Shown here in pieces: positions 13,669 through 21,003 of a stretch of DNA of 21,003 nt. How positions within the stretch are numbered: the first letter of the stretch is position 1; every line of letters starts with the position of its first letter. The position numbers and the translations under genes were made by a program. The stretch comes from Candidatus Nomurabacteria bacterium. GTDB taxonomy: Bacteria; Patescibacteriota; Minisyncoccia; Phycocordibacterales; UBA918. The notes beneath the pieces were generated by a model. The model searched no databases. It saw only the letters and a program-made list of their open reading frames with translations, and was not told the origin of the DNA. The DNA lies in NCBI GenBank assembly GCA_943359405.1, contig CALRHO010000004.1:1-21003 (forward strand), in the 5' to 3' direction.

Positions 13669-13813
13669 GTAACGACTCATACTGATACCTATCGACTCAT
13701 CCTTCCCCTCACACAATCATACATCGTCAAGTCCGGGGCATGACCAAACGGGTCAGGAATACGAAGAGTGAATACCTACCGACAGCCACAAAGTCACCAG
13801 CGACTTTGGCGCG
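13669..13813. other. Intergenic stretch between terminator and gyrB stop
   Basis: No gene is seen here. It holds two small hairpins: TGACC/GGTCA (13741-13755), and CAAAGTC/GACTTTG (13789-13808, extendable by GCC/GGC) just after the gyrB stop. The second lacks a T-run on the minus strand, so gyrB transcription may end at it only poorly and stop at the hairpin further on. Confidence 0.5.
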
Positions 13814-15886
13814 TTAGATGTCGAGGTTCGCCAACTTGGCGTTGCTCTGAATAAATGACTTCCGGCTCGATACGTCGGTACCCATAAGGATGTCGAAGAT
13901 TTTGTCAGCCATCTGTGCATCATCAATCGCCACCTGTTTAAGCACACGATGCTCGGGATTCATCGTTGTCTCCCAGAGCTCATCTGCATTCATTTCTCCG
14001 AGACCCTTGTAGCGCTGAATGCGCACCTTACCAGTCTTCTTAGCCGCAGCAGCTGTCTCTTCCTCTTCTTCTGGAGCCTCATCATCTGCCTCACCCTCTT
14101 CGATATTCTCCTCAACCCCCATATCCTTAAGTACCGCAAACTTCTCGACATCAGTAAATGCAAACCGTACGTCCTTTCCTCGCTGAATCTTATACAGCGG
14201 CGGCTGCGCAATGTAGATAAAGCCGGCTTCGAGAAGTGGTCTAAAGTAGCGATAGAATAAGGTGAGAAGAAGCGTTCGAATATGCGCTCCATCCACATCG
14301 GCATCAGTGGCAATGATTACCTTGTGGTAGCGAAGTTTTTCAATGTCGAAGACATCTCCGATGGCAGTACCGAGGGCAATCACCAAGTTCTTGATTTGCT
14401 CGCTGGCAAGCATTTTGTCGATACGAGCGCGCTCAACGTTGAGAATCTTTCCGCGCAGTGGCAAAATTGCCTGCGTACGGCGATCACGCCCCATTTTGGC
14501 ACTTCCTCCAGCCGAGTCTCCCTCCACAATAAACAGCTCCGAGTCCTCTGCCCGCTTACTCTGGCAGTCAGCAAGCTTACCCGGGAGTGACATACCCTCC
14601 AAGGCACCCTTGCGGAGTACGCTGTCTTTAGCGGCTTTAGCGGCCTTGCGCGCCTTTACGGCGAGAATCACCTTATTAATAATGGCTTTCGCATCATCAG
14701 GATGTTCTTCGAGCCAGTCACCAAAGGCCTCACCAAAGACCGACTCAACAGCACCACGGGCCTCGACCGAACCGAGCTTAGCCTTGGTCTGTCCTTCAAA
14801 CTGAATCTCTGGCATTTTCACCGAAACCACCGCGGTTATACCCTCAAGGACATCATCACCGGTAAAGCCAGCGTCCTTATCTTTCACACTAAAGAAATTG
14901 TTCTTCTTTGCGTAGTTATTGAGCGTACGAGTAAGCGCTGTCTTAAATCCCGTGATGTGCGTACCATGCTCAGGATTGTAGATATTGTTTGCAAAGGCAC
15001 TAATGCGGGGACTCAGGTCGTCCACATACTGAAGCGCCACCTCCACTGCCAAGACCGCACTGTCAACTTCGTTTTTCTCAATGTAGAAGATGTTCTTGTG
15101 AACGGGTTTTTGATACTGGTTGTTGAAGGCCACCAATGAACGAAGCCCGCCTTCAAAGTAGAAGTGCTGATGTGGCACCTCAAGCGCCAGATCAGAAATG
15201 TACTGCACGCCCTTCAGGTCAAGTTTCTTCTGCTGCGTTTCTTCGAGCTCACGCGCATCGATAACCGAAAGGTGCATGGCCTTTACAAGGTAGGCCTGCT
15301 GGCGCAAGTGCGTCACAATCCGCTTCCAGTCGTAGACAATTTCCTTGAAGATGGTCGGATCAGCCTGGAAGGTGATAACGGTACCCTGTTGCTTAGACGG
15401 ACCAATTTTCTTGGTCTTGTACTTTGGGACACCAATGTTGTACTCCTGCATATGGTAGGCGCCATCACGGTGTACTTCGGCAATCACATGCGTTGAAAGG
15501 GCGTTTACCACCGACACACCGACACCATGAAGACCACCCGAGACCTTATAGCCCGTATTCTCACCACCAAACTTCCCACCGGCATGGAGGACTGTCAGGA
15601 TAGTTTCAAGCGCCGAAACACCTGTCTGCTTGTGAATATCAACCGGGATGCCACGACCGTTGTCAGCGACACGAATGTAGTTATCCGGGAGGAGGGCCAC
15701 CTCAATGCGGTTAGCAAAGCCACCCATCGCTTCATCGCGCGAGTTATCAAAAACTTCCCAGATGAGGTGATGGAGACCATCGGGACCGGTAGTACCGATG
15801 TACATGCCCGGACGCTTACGCACCGGATCAAGCCCTTCAAGGACCGAAATAGACGAAGCGTCATAGTTCTTCTTTTTCTCTGCCAT
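13814..15886 (-). CDS. gyrB: DNA gyrase subunit B
   Basis: This is the ATPase subunit of a type II topoisomerase; 690 residues. Seen in order: GHKL ATPase with LEGLDPVRKRPGMYIG (17-31), EVFDNSRDEAMGG (44-56), VADNGRGIPV and GGLHGVGVSVVNAL; the transducer domain; TOPRIM with EGDSAGGSAKMGRDRRTQA (from 455), DADVDGAHI (528-536) and QPPLYK; and the tail RYKGLGEMN (625-633). The length fits the short bacterial type without the large E. coli insertion. An acidic, low-complexity stretch at about 590-620, including five Glu in a row, interrupts the region between TOPRIM and the C-terminal block. It could formally be ParE; no gyrA or parC is in the window to decide, but sequence motifs fit GyrB. The start is ATG 15886. 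It has its own promoter behind a terminator. Confidence 0.95.
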   Translation of the reverse strand: MAEKKKNYDASSISVLEGLDPVRKRPGMYIGTTGPDGLHHLIWEVFDNSRDEAMGGFANRIEVALLPDNYIRVADNGRGIPVDIHKQTGVSALETILTVLHAGGKFGGENTGYKVSGGLHGVGVSVVNALSTHVIAEVHRDGAYHMQEYNIGVPKYKTKKIGPSKQQGTVITFQADPTIFKEIVYDWKRIVTHLRQQAYLVKAMHLSVIDARELEETQQKKLDLKGVQYISDLALEVPHQHFYFEGGLRSLVAFNNQYQKPVHKNIFYIEKNEVDSAVLAVEVALQYVDDLSPRISAFANNIYNPEHGTHITGFKTALTRTLNNYAKKNNFFSVKDKDAGFTGDDVLEGITAVVSVKMPEIQFEGQTKAKLGSVEARGAVESVFGEAFGDWLEEHPDDAKAIINKVILAVKARKAAKAAKDSVLRKGALEGMSLPGKLADCQSKRAEDSELFIVEGDSAGGSAKMGRDRRTQAILPLRGKILNVERARIDKMLASEQIKNLVIALGTAIGDVFDIEKLRYHKVIIATDADVDGAHIRTLLLTLFYRYFRPLLEAGFIYIAQPPLYKIQRGKDVRFAFTDVEKFAVLKDMGVEENIEEGEADDEAPEEEEETAAAAKKTGKVRIQRYKGLGEMNADELWETTMNPEHRVLKQVAIDDAQMADKIFDILMGTDVSSRKSFIQSNAKLANLDI

Positions 15887-15927
15887 GCCGAAACATTACC
15901 GTGCTAAACCACTAAAAATACCTCGCT

Positions 15928-15936
15928 AGTATACCA
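15928..15936 (-). promoter_or_regulatory. Extended -10 promoter of gyrB
   Basis: On the minus strand this reads TGG-TATACT, 41 nt before the gyrB ATG and one base after the foot of the terminator hairpin at 15938-15963. The -35 position would fall inside that hairpin and shows no match. Confidence 0.55.
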
Positions 15937-15937
15937 G

Positions 15938-15963
15938 AAAACCCGCGCAAATGCGCGGGTTTT
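15938..15963 (-). terminator. Perfect terminator hairpin upstream of gyrB
   Basis: AAAACCCGCGCA (15938-15949) pairs with its exact complement (15952-15963) with almost no loop bases beyond the inner A/T pairs. It ends transcription coming from the surface protein gene at 16075 and can act in either direction. Confidence 0.8.
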
Positions 15964-16014
15964 CTAAACTGCACGCCACGCTTTAAAGTACGGCACCACG
16001 AGCACCGACCCTTT

Positions 16015-16061
16015 GCCCTAACCGGCCACAGCCCGAGCCACAGGGTTAATAACCTTAGGGC
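16015..16061 (-). other. Structured element downstream of the secreted protein gene
   Basis: GCCCTAA (16015-16021) pairs with TTAGGGC (16055-16061). Inside are the hairpin GGTTA/TAACC (16044-16054) and a direct repeat GCCACAG (16025-16031 and 16037-16043). The whole could fold as a branched RNA in the 3' untranslated region. No known RNA family was recognised. Confidence 0.4.
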
Positions 16062-16074
16062 TGGTACATTGGTC

Positions 16075-17298
16075 TTAGTTTTCAGAAACACCTCCTGTAC
16101 CGCCCGACGGATTACTCGAATCGAGCTGGAACTCAGTTCCCTCAACCCCACCACTGATCGTAGTACTGGCCAACTGCCCATCGCCCCGTGCCCGAGTTAA
16201 AGCAACACTCTCGTCAATCCAGGCCCGCAGCGCGGTACCATTAGGGTACGATTGGTCACCTTGCGGGAGGATATCCACCTCCAAACGAGCGTTGACTTCT
16301 TGTTGATAGTTTACAAAAGTATCGACATCAAAACGAACTAACACGCTGGTGTCGGAATAATGTCCGTTCGTAGTAATTTCCGTGCTGGAATACCATTGGT
16401 TGTGTATGCGTAGTCGTGTCTGGGCAAGTACGTTAAACACCGGTTCACTTGCCTCAATCTCTACATAAACCCGTTCCAGTTGTACAAATCCGCCGGTTGG
16501 TCGCATCGTAAAGCCAAGCATGGTCACACCCTCGGTTGTATCATTAGTCTTAACCCTCACCGTTGTTGAGGTTGGATTTTCGTTACTTTCAGAAAAAACT
16601 AGACCAGTCGCACCCACCCCCCGATTCTCGAGATTAGCCGTCCTCACCACTCCGTTGGTTGAGAGCGTGGCCGTGTACTGCAGGTACGCTGGTGCGACCG
16701 TACTTGGAAACTCGACCGTAAATACCCCTAACCAGCTATCTTCTGGTCCGATCCGATCACGGAGGTTGGCCGTATACGTACGTGTACTTGGTACATTACT
16801 AAGCGGAATCGTCATGATGGTGCCACCAGTAAGTGCTGCCCGCAATAATATTTGACTTGGTTTTAGTATGTTAGTGGGCAGATTTTCCAGGTCGATGACC
16901 ACCTCCGTCGGTTGCAGTGGCTGGTTTGCTGTCACGGAAAAAGTGTTTGTTGCACCGACCATATCAACAACGAGTGGTGCCGACTGCGTGGTGATCGTGG
17001 CGGAAGACGAAGATCTACGACCAGCTCCCAAACCACAGCGATTACGACGTTGTTTGATCTCTTCAATCGTCGTTGCCGAGCTGGTAGCAATACCCAATAC
17101 AGTTGGTGTTCCTAGAGATGCGTAGTATACCGACGGCTGGAGGTAGGCCAAGTAAGTCTGCAACAGCACAATAATATGCCTCATCATTTCAATCCGCAGT
17201 GCATCATCACACTTGCCCGCAGCAGTATCCACCCGAGCGAAGGTTACTCCGGGCAGTAGTACTATGATAACAATGATGAAAGTTAAGAATTTATTCAC
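16075..17298 (-). CDS. Secreted surface protein of unknown function
   Basis: This protein of 407 residues has a clear N-terminal signal peptide (MNKFLTFIIVIIVLLPGVTFA, cut probably after that Ala). After it comes a short helical segment (ALRIEMMRHIIVLLQTYLAYLQ), then a Ser/Thr-rich stretch with two mature cysteines (about 29 and 88). Residues about 110-385 are beta-rich with many Thr, Asn and Val, like tandem Ig-like or S-layer-type folds. The C-terminus is Ser/Gly/Asn-rich with no membrane helix or LPXTG. It is therefore probably exported and attached non-covalently or released; that is inference. The start is GTG 17298, required to keep the signal peptide intact, with an extended -10 box 18 nt upstream. 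I cannot name a family. Confidence 0.78.
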   Translation of the reverse strand: MNKFLTFIIVIIVLLPGVTFARVDTAAGKCDDALRIEMMRHIIVLLQTYLAYLQPSVYYASLGTPTVLGIATSSATTIEEIKQRRNRCGLGAGRRSSSSATITTQSAPLVVDMVGATNTFSVTANQPLQPTEVVIDLENLPTNILKPSQILLRAALTGGTIMTIPLSNVPSTRTYTANLRDRIGPEDSWLGVFTVEFPSTVAPAYLQYTATLSTNGVVRTANLENRGVGATGLVFSESNENPTSTTVRVKTNDTTEGVTMLGFTMRPTGGFVQLERVYVEIEASEPVFNVLAQTRLRIHNQWYSSTEITTNGHYSDTSVLVRFDVDTFVNYQQEVNARLEVDILPQGDQSYPNGTALRAWIDESVALTRARGDGQLASTTISGGVEGTEFQLDSSNPSGGTGGVSEN

Positions 17299-17316
17299 AA
17301 TTCAAGCCTACTGCTG

Positions 17317-17325
17317 ATTTTAACA
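17317..17325 (-). promoter_or_regulatory. Extended -10 promoter of the secreted protein gene
   Basis: On the minus strand this reads TGT-TAAAAT, directly after the pheT stop codon and 18 nt before the GTG start. It supports a transcript separate from pheST, although readthrough is also possible as no terminator lies between. Confidence 0.5.
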
Positions 17326-17333
17326 TAGTCAGG

Positions 17334-19247
17334 CTACCGCACGTCCCAGCCCTTCCCGGTAGCCAGCCTATACAATGCCTGCATAAAGCCGTCGACTTCC
17401 TCGCCTGTCAGCGTACGGTCAGGCGCCTGGAAGACAAGCCGAAAGGCCAGTGAGGTACGACCCTCCTTCGTGAAGGTATCAATATGGGTAAGACGTGCAC
17501 AGTGATTACCAGCGGCGGTGCGAAGCGCTGCCGCTACTAGAGTCACCACGGTACCCTCAGGTACCCAGAGTGCAATATCACGCGAAACAGCCGGATATAA
17601 CGAAAATGCTTGATAGCAGTTTTTTGACGGTGCGACACTGACTTCATAGCGAGTCGGTACTGGCAGTGTTGGCAGTACGTCGGATAGGCGACACTCCGCG
17701 ACACCCTGCTCAGACATCAGCCACGTCACACTCGTCCCGAGCGCTGCCTCAATGGCCGCCTTGGCAGCCGTCAGTAGCGGGTCATCTACTTTCGCTCTGT
17801 ACTCTGCCCCAGTGCGGACGGCAATACCCAGATGGTAGTGCTCCTCATCGGTCTCAAACACCGTTCCGAGTTCAAAGAGCTGCACAGCCAAAAGACCAAG
17901 CAGGTCACGACTTGGCAGGTTCTTCTGGATGGCTTCGGTAAGGTTTTTACAGAGCGCACTGCGGAGATAACCCTTATCACTCGCCAAGGCGTTTTTGATT
18001 TTCACCTCATCGTGCGCCCGGAAGGAACTCGTTAGCACCTCAGAAAACCCAAGGGCGGTGAGCGCTACCCGCACCCGCTCGGCGTAGAAGTGACGAACAT
18101 TGATCTCGCACTCGACTCCAGTGGTGAGCACGGGTGGGATTGCTTCAATCTGGGTAAGTCCATAAAATCTTCCAATCTCTTCTATCAAATCCTCCGCAAT
18201 CGCAAGGTCATCACGTTCAAAAGGTGGTCGTACCGTGAGTACTTCACCCTCCCAGGTATGCTCATAACCAAGACGCTGCACGATGGCTAGAACCACCTCG
18301 GTCGTAAGCGTGAGACCAAGTACACGATTGAGATGGGTGAGTGTAACCGACACCACCGGTCGCTCATCTCGACCCTCACCAACGGCATGATGGGCAACGA
18401 CGGTACCCCCGGTAAGTTCCGTAAGGAGTGCACAAACACGGGCAAGACCCAGCGGTGCCAGTGCGCGCGGTACGCCATTTTCGTAGCGTTGCGACGCGTC
18501 AGTACGAAGGTTATGACGCTGCGCGGTCTTACGCACCAAAAACCGATCAAAATGCGCTGCCTCAATAAACAGTGCGGTGGTATGTTCATCTACCTCCGCC
18601 ACTCGACCCCCCTTCACCCCTGCAATCGCGACCGGTTGGTTGTTTGTTCCATCAACAATCACCATGTCGTGCGCAGTGAGCGTAACCTCCTCTCCCATAA
18701 GGGTAACAATCTTCTCCTCGTCAGTCGCCTGCCGTACCCCAATGGCGTAGCGCTCACCAACCGTGCCTAGTTTATCTGCATCAAAAGCATGAAGTGGCTG
18801 CCCCATTTCAAACATCACGTAGTTGGCGGCATCAACAACGTTGTTAATCGGTCGCTGGCCGATGGCAAGGAGTTTCTCAGAAAGCCACCGCGGCGACGGA
18901 CCGACCTTCACCCCCGTCATGAGCACTGCACTATAGTGGTCGCAGCCATCGGTCTCGAGCGTGAGCGCGAGTCGTTCAGTAGCCTGACTCGACAGCGGGG
19001 TGATGGTAAGTGGGTCAATCGCGAGTGGGCGACCCAGGATTACTGATAACTCTTTCGCCACCCCCCGGTGGGAAAGGAGCCAGGCTGATTTATCGGGGAG
19101 AACCTTGATATCGATCACGATATCTCCTTCACGAGGAATAACCTCCTCAATTTCTGAAGAGTGAAAAGTCATCGCCTCTGCCAGTTTCTCAGGTGAGGGT
19201 AATGATTCGGCAAAAAAAGTTTGGAGCCAGTTATAAGATACTTTCAT
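17334..19247 (-). CDS. pheT: Phenylalanine-tRNA ligase beta subunit, without the OB-fold tRNA-binding domain
   Basis: With PheS this forms the heterotetramer that charges tRNA-Phe. It has 637 residues, against about 795 in E. coli. The N-terminus MKVSYNWLQTFF...EIEEVIP is normal, but it runs straight into VIDIKVLPDKSAWLLSHRGVAKEL (about 43-66); the roughly 110-residue EMAP-II-like OB fold that lies there in most bacteria is missing. The rest is present: the B3/B4 editing module (RPINNVVDAANYVMFEMGQPLHAFD), the B5 domain (about 290-360, ending in DLAIAEDLIEEIGRFYGL), the core domain, and the C-terminal anticodon-binding FDX-ACB domain (YPAVSRDIALWVPEG...). The ATG at 19247 is 15 bp after the pheS stop, in the same operon. 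There is no frameshift sign at the missing domain. Confidence 0.96.
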   Translation of the reverse strand: MKVSYNWLQTFFAESLPSPEKLAEAMTFHSSEIEEVIPREGDIVIDIKVLPDKSAWLLSHRGVAKELSVILGRPLAIDPLTITPLSSQATERLALTLETDGCDHYSAVLMTGVKVGPSPRWLSEKLLAIGQRPINNVVDAANYVMFEMGQPLHAFDADKLGTVGERYAIGVRQATDEEKIVTLMGEEVTLTAHDMVIVDGTNNQPVAIAGVKGGRVAEVDEHTTALFIEAAHFDRFLVRKTAQRHNLRTDASQRYENGVPRALAPLGLARVCALLTELTGGTVVAHHAVGEGRDERPVVSVTLTHLNRVLGLTLTTEVVLAIVQRLGYEHTWEGEVLTVRPPFERDDLAIAEDLIEEIGRFYGLTQIEAIPPVLTTGVECEINVRHFYAERVRVALTALGFSEVLTSSFRAHDEVKIKNALASDKGYLRSALCKNLTEAIQKNLPSRDLLGLLAVQLFELGTVFETDEEHYHLGIAVRTGAEYRAKVDDPLLTAAKAAIEAALGTSVTWLMSEQGVAECRLSDVLPTLPVPTRYEVSVAPSKNCYQAFSLYPAVSRDIALWVPEGTVVTLVAAALRTAAGNHCARLTHIDTFTKEGRTSLAFRLVFQAPDRTLTGEEVDGFMQALYRLATGKGWDVR

Positions 19248-19262
19248 ATATCACGCACGAGA

Positions 19263-19979
19263 CTAGAACTGATTTACCACTCGCAGATCACCGTTATACA
19301 GCATACGAATATCATCGATACCGTAGCGCATCACGGCCAAGCGGTCGATACCCATACCAAAAGCGTAGCCCTGGTACTTTGTCGGGTCAATACCGGCAGC
19401 CAAAAGCACCTGCGGATGCACCATGCCCGCCCCCATGATTTCAATCCAGCGCCCAGAGAGCTTGTTCCCTTCTTGTGGTTCAATACGCATGTCTACCTCC
19501 ACGCCCGGCTCCACAAAGGGAAAGAATGATGGACGAAACCGCACCTGTGCCTTTCCACCAAAAAGACGCGAGAAGAAATGCTCGAGCACACCCTTCATAT
19601 GCGCGAGTGAGGCAGTCTCGTCGACTACCAATCCTTCAAGCTGAAAAAACTGGGCCTCATGGGTAGCATCGGTCGCCTCGTTACGAAACACTTTCCCCGG
19701 ACATATCATCCGAATCGGTGGCTCATGCGACTCCATAAAGCGCACCTGGACAGGACTGGTATGCGTGCGCATGACCAGATCATCACGACCCTCCAGGTAG
19801 AACGTATCTTGCATGTCGCGACTCGGGTGATCCTTCGGGACGTTCAGCATATCGAAGTTATACGAGACTAGTTCACGCTCAGGCCCCTCGGCATAGGTAA
19901 AACCAATCTCCGAAAAGATGGTGGTGATTTCGGCAATCAGTTGCGATATCGGGTGACGGTGACCAGTTAGTGACTCCAT
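19263..19979 (-). CDS. pheS: Phenylalanine-tRNA ligase alpha subunit, without the N-terminal coiled coil
   Basis: This is the catalytic subunit of PheRS. It has 238 residues, against about 327 in E. coli. The protein begins at the core (MESLTGHRHPISQLIAEITTIFSEIGF), which corresponds to about residue 90 of the E. coli protein, so the N-terminal coiled-coil arm that contacts tRNA-Phe is absent. The catalytic motifs are intact: TSPVQVRFM, motif 2 RMICPGKVFRNEATDATHEAQFFQLEGL, FRPSFFPFVEPGVEVD, GAGMVHPQVL, and motif 3 AFGMGIDRLAVMRYGIDD. The missing part cannot be recovered upstream: the preceding gene's stop is only 10 bp before the ATG at 19979. It is followed by pheT. Confidence 0.96.
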   Translation of the reverse strand: MESLTGHRHPISQLIAEITTIFSEIGFTYAEGPERELVSYNFDMLNVPKDHPSRDMQDTFYLEGRDDLVMRTHTSPVQVRFMESHEPPIRMICPGKVFRNEATDATHEAQFFQLEGLVVDETASLAHMKGVLEHFFSRLFGGKAQVRFRPSFFPFVEPGVEVDMRIEPQEGNKLSGRWIEIMGAGMVHPQVLLAAGIDPTKYQGYAFGMGIDRLAVMRYGIDDIRMLYNGDLRVVNQF

Positions 19980-19989
19980 AGAAAATTAC

Positions 19990-21003
19990 TTAGTTGGTTG
20001 TTGGCACTTCAGTGTATACCTCAAAGACACCGGCAGTCGACGAGGCATAAATACTACTACCATCAATAAGCACCGCGAGACCTTCACCCGGATAGAGGAG
20101 TTGAGCATTTTGCCAAGCCCGATCGTCAACCTCCACTACGTAGAGACCACGCTCTAGGTGCATCAGAACCAGATTTGAATTATTTGGCATAAACATAAAG
20201 TCAATGACTCGCTGTCCCTGGCGATCCATCTGAATATCGGTACGACACTGCCGCCCAAGATCACCAGGGGCGAATTCTACGGCTTCGGAAAACTGCTGCA
20301 GACTCGTCGTAGCACTACCAATCAGCTCGGCCTCAGCCGTGGCGCGGGCGGCTTCTTCAGGGTCAATCGCGCAGAAGTACGCTGGAATATCTCGACCCGT
20401 ACCCAAAGCCTTCACGTACACCTCACCACGGGCCTCATACAGCATAACGTCATCAGCGCGGACGGTAGTAGTCGCCGCGGCCAAAAGTGCGGTCGTTGTT
20501 GCACTGGTCGTGGCCTGTGGACCAAAAGCTACGGTCGCACTTGCTACCTCTGCCAACAGGCGCGCACGTAGTGCCGTGGTTGATGCCTGCTCAGTAAAGA
20601 GCGCCGTAAGACGCAGGTACTCACGATTAGCAGCCAAGGAGGTCGTAGCGCGAGAAGTAGTCGCCACAAACGGTACCGTCGTGGTGGCGCCAACAAATGG
20701 TACCGTCGTGGTACTGGGAACCACGACCACCGGCAGACCAGCGAGGGTTAGGTAGGGTGTGACCGGTCGCACGTGTGGCGTCAGCGGCATGTTAAATGAC
20801 TCGACCTCAATCACGATGTGTGGTAACACGTTCAGCTCCTTGACCCAAGTCGCTGTCCCGGGTGCCTGCACATGGAGACGGTGCCTACCTGCTCCCAGCC
20901 ATTGCAAGTAGGTGGCATTACGGAACGTGCGAGCATCGGTCACTTCTACTTCATTGACGAAAATCTGTGCCTCATCAGCGCGCGAAGTCACATAAATACC
21001 ACC
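19990..21003 (-). CDS. PEGA-domain protein, 5' end outside the window
   Basis: The reading frame is open to the right edge, so the N-terminus (probably with a membrane helix) is missing; 337 residues are visible. The first 70 residues form a PEGA domain: IYVTSRADEAQIFVNE, then LGAGRHRLHVQAPGTATWVKELNV, a beta-sandwich found on surface proteins. Next is a Thr/Ala/Val-rich region with a twice-repeated TTTVPFV and several ATTS/ATTT words, probably a flexible stalk. The C-terminal part (from about 185) contains short beta-propeller-like strands (MFMPNNSNLVLMHLERGLYVVEVD, AVLIDGSSIYAS), suggesting a small WD/YWTD-like sensor or carbohydrate-binding unit; that is inference. It lies 10 bp upstream of pheS and is probably in the same transcript. 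A GTG at 20991 is not the start, since the PEGA domain begins before it. Confidence 0.82.
   Translation of the reverse strand, partial: GGIYVTSRADEAQIFVNEVEVTDARTFRNATYLQWLGAGRHRLHVQAPGTATWVKELNVLPHIVIEVESFNMPLTPHVRPVTPYLTLAGLPVVVVPSTTTVPFVGATTTVPFVATTSRATTSLAANREYLRLTALFTEQASTTALRARLLAEVASATVAFGPQATTSATTTALLAAATTTVRADDVMLYEARGEVYVKALGTGRDIPAYFCAIDPEEAARATAEAELIGSATTSLQQFSEAVEFAPGDLGRQCRTDIQMDRQGQRVIDFMFMPNNSNLVLMHLERGLYVVEVDDRAWQNAQLLYPGEGLAVLIDGSSIYASSTAGVFEVYTEVPTTN

Noticed and set aside
13739..13816. Plus-strand mini-frame of 25 codons before the gyrB stop
   Set aside because: It is too short to judge, overlaps hairpin sequence, and has no promoter or ribosome binding site; chance is the simplest explanation.
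1..21003. CRISPR array, transposon ends, tRNA or rRNA genes
   Set aside because: No regularly spaced repeats, transposase frames, cloverleaf sequences or rRNA segments were found on reading through both strands.

Overview
The window looks like a piece of a small, streamlined bacterial chromosome of the Candidate Phyla Radiation (Patescibacteria), most likely a Parcubacteria-type lineage of about 50% GC. This is inferred from gene content, not from a marker tree. The supporting signs are compact housekeeping genes with domains trimmed off (PheS, PheT and ThrS have each lost an accessory domain), a NusB-NUDIX fusion, class III prepilins, a sortase, a PEGA-domain protein and several single-pass surface proteins. 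No rRNA, tRNA, CRISPR array or insertion sequence was seen.

Layout. Positions 1-4104 are all on the minus strand. Read in the direction of transcription they are rnhB (RNase HII), a small four-cysteine protein, rpmF (L32), nusB fused to a NUDIX domain, rnc (RNase III), a cysteine-rich type IV prepilin-like protein, and a second prepilin that runs off the left edge. Positions 4151-9433 are on the plus strand: dnaE, then a regulatory leader, then thrS. Positions 9506-12425 are minus: rarA, a two-helix membrane protein of unknown function, and a sortase. A membrane-anchored CARDB-like surface protein lies on the plus strand at 12550-13617. Positions 13814-21003 are minus: gyrB, a secreted surface protein, pheT, pheS, and a PEGA-domain protein that runs off the right edge.

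The most notable element is the dnaE-thrS gap (7418-7693). It contains a T-box riboswitch: a GGTGGAACCGCG T-box sequence, an antiterminator stem, and a mutually exclusive 20-bp terminator ending in a T-run. Upstream lies a very small hairpin with the threonine codon ACC in its terminal loop, in place of a normal long Stem I. A TTGACA/TACGAT promoter for this leader is embedded in the last codons of dnaE. The likely logic is that uncharged tRNA-Thr switches on threonyl-tRNA synthetase.

Two further themes run through the window. Many genes have an extended -10 promoter (TGN plus a TATAAT-like box) only about 7-11 nt before the start codon, implying leaderless or nearly leaderless mRNAs; this resolves several start codons. 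Units are also separated by strong, often perfectly symmetrical hairpins, commonly with the next gene's promoter directly after the hairpin.
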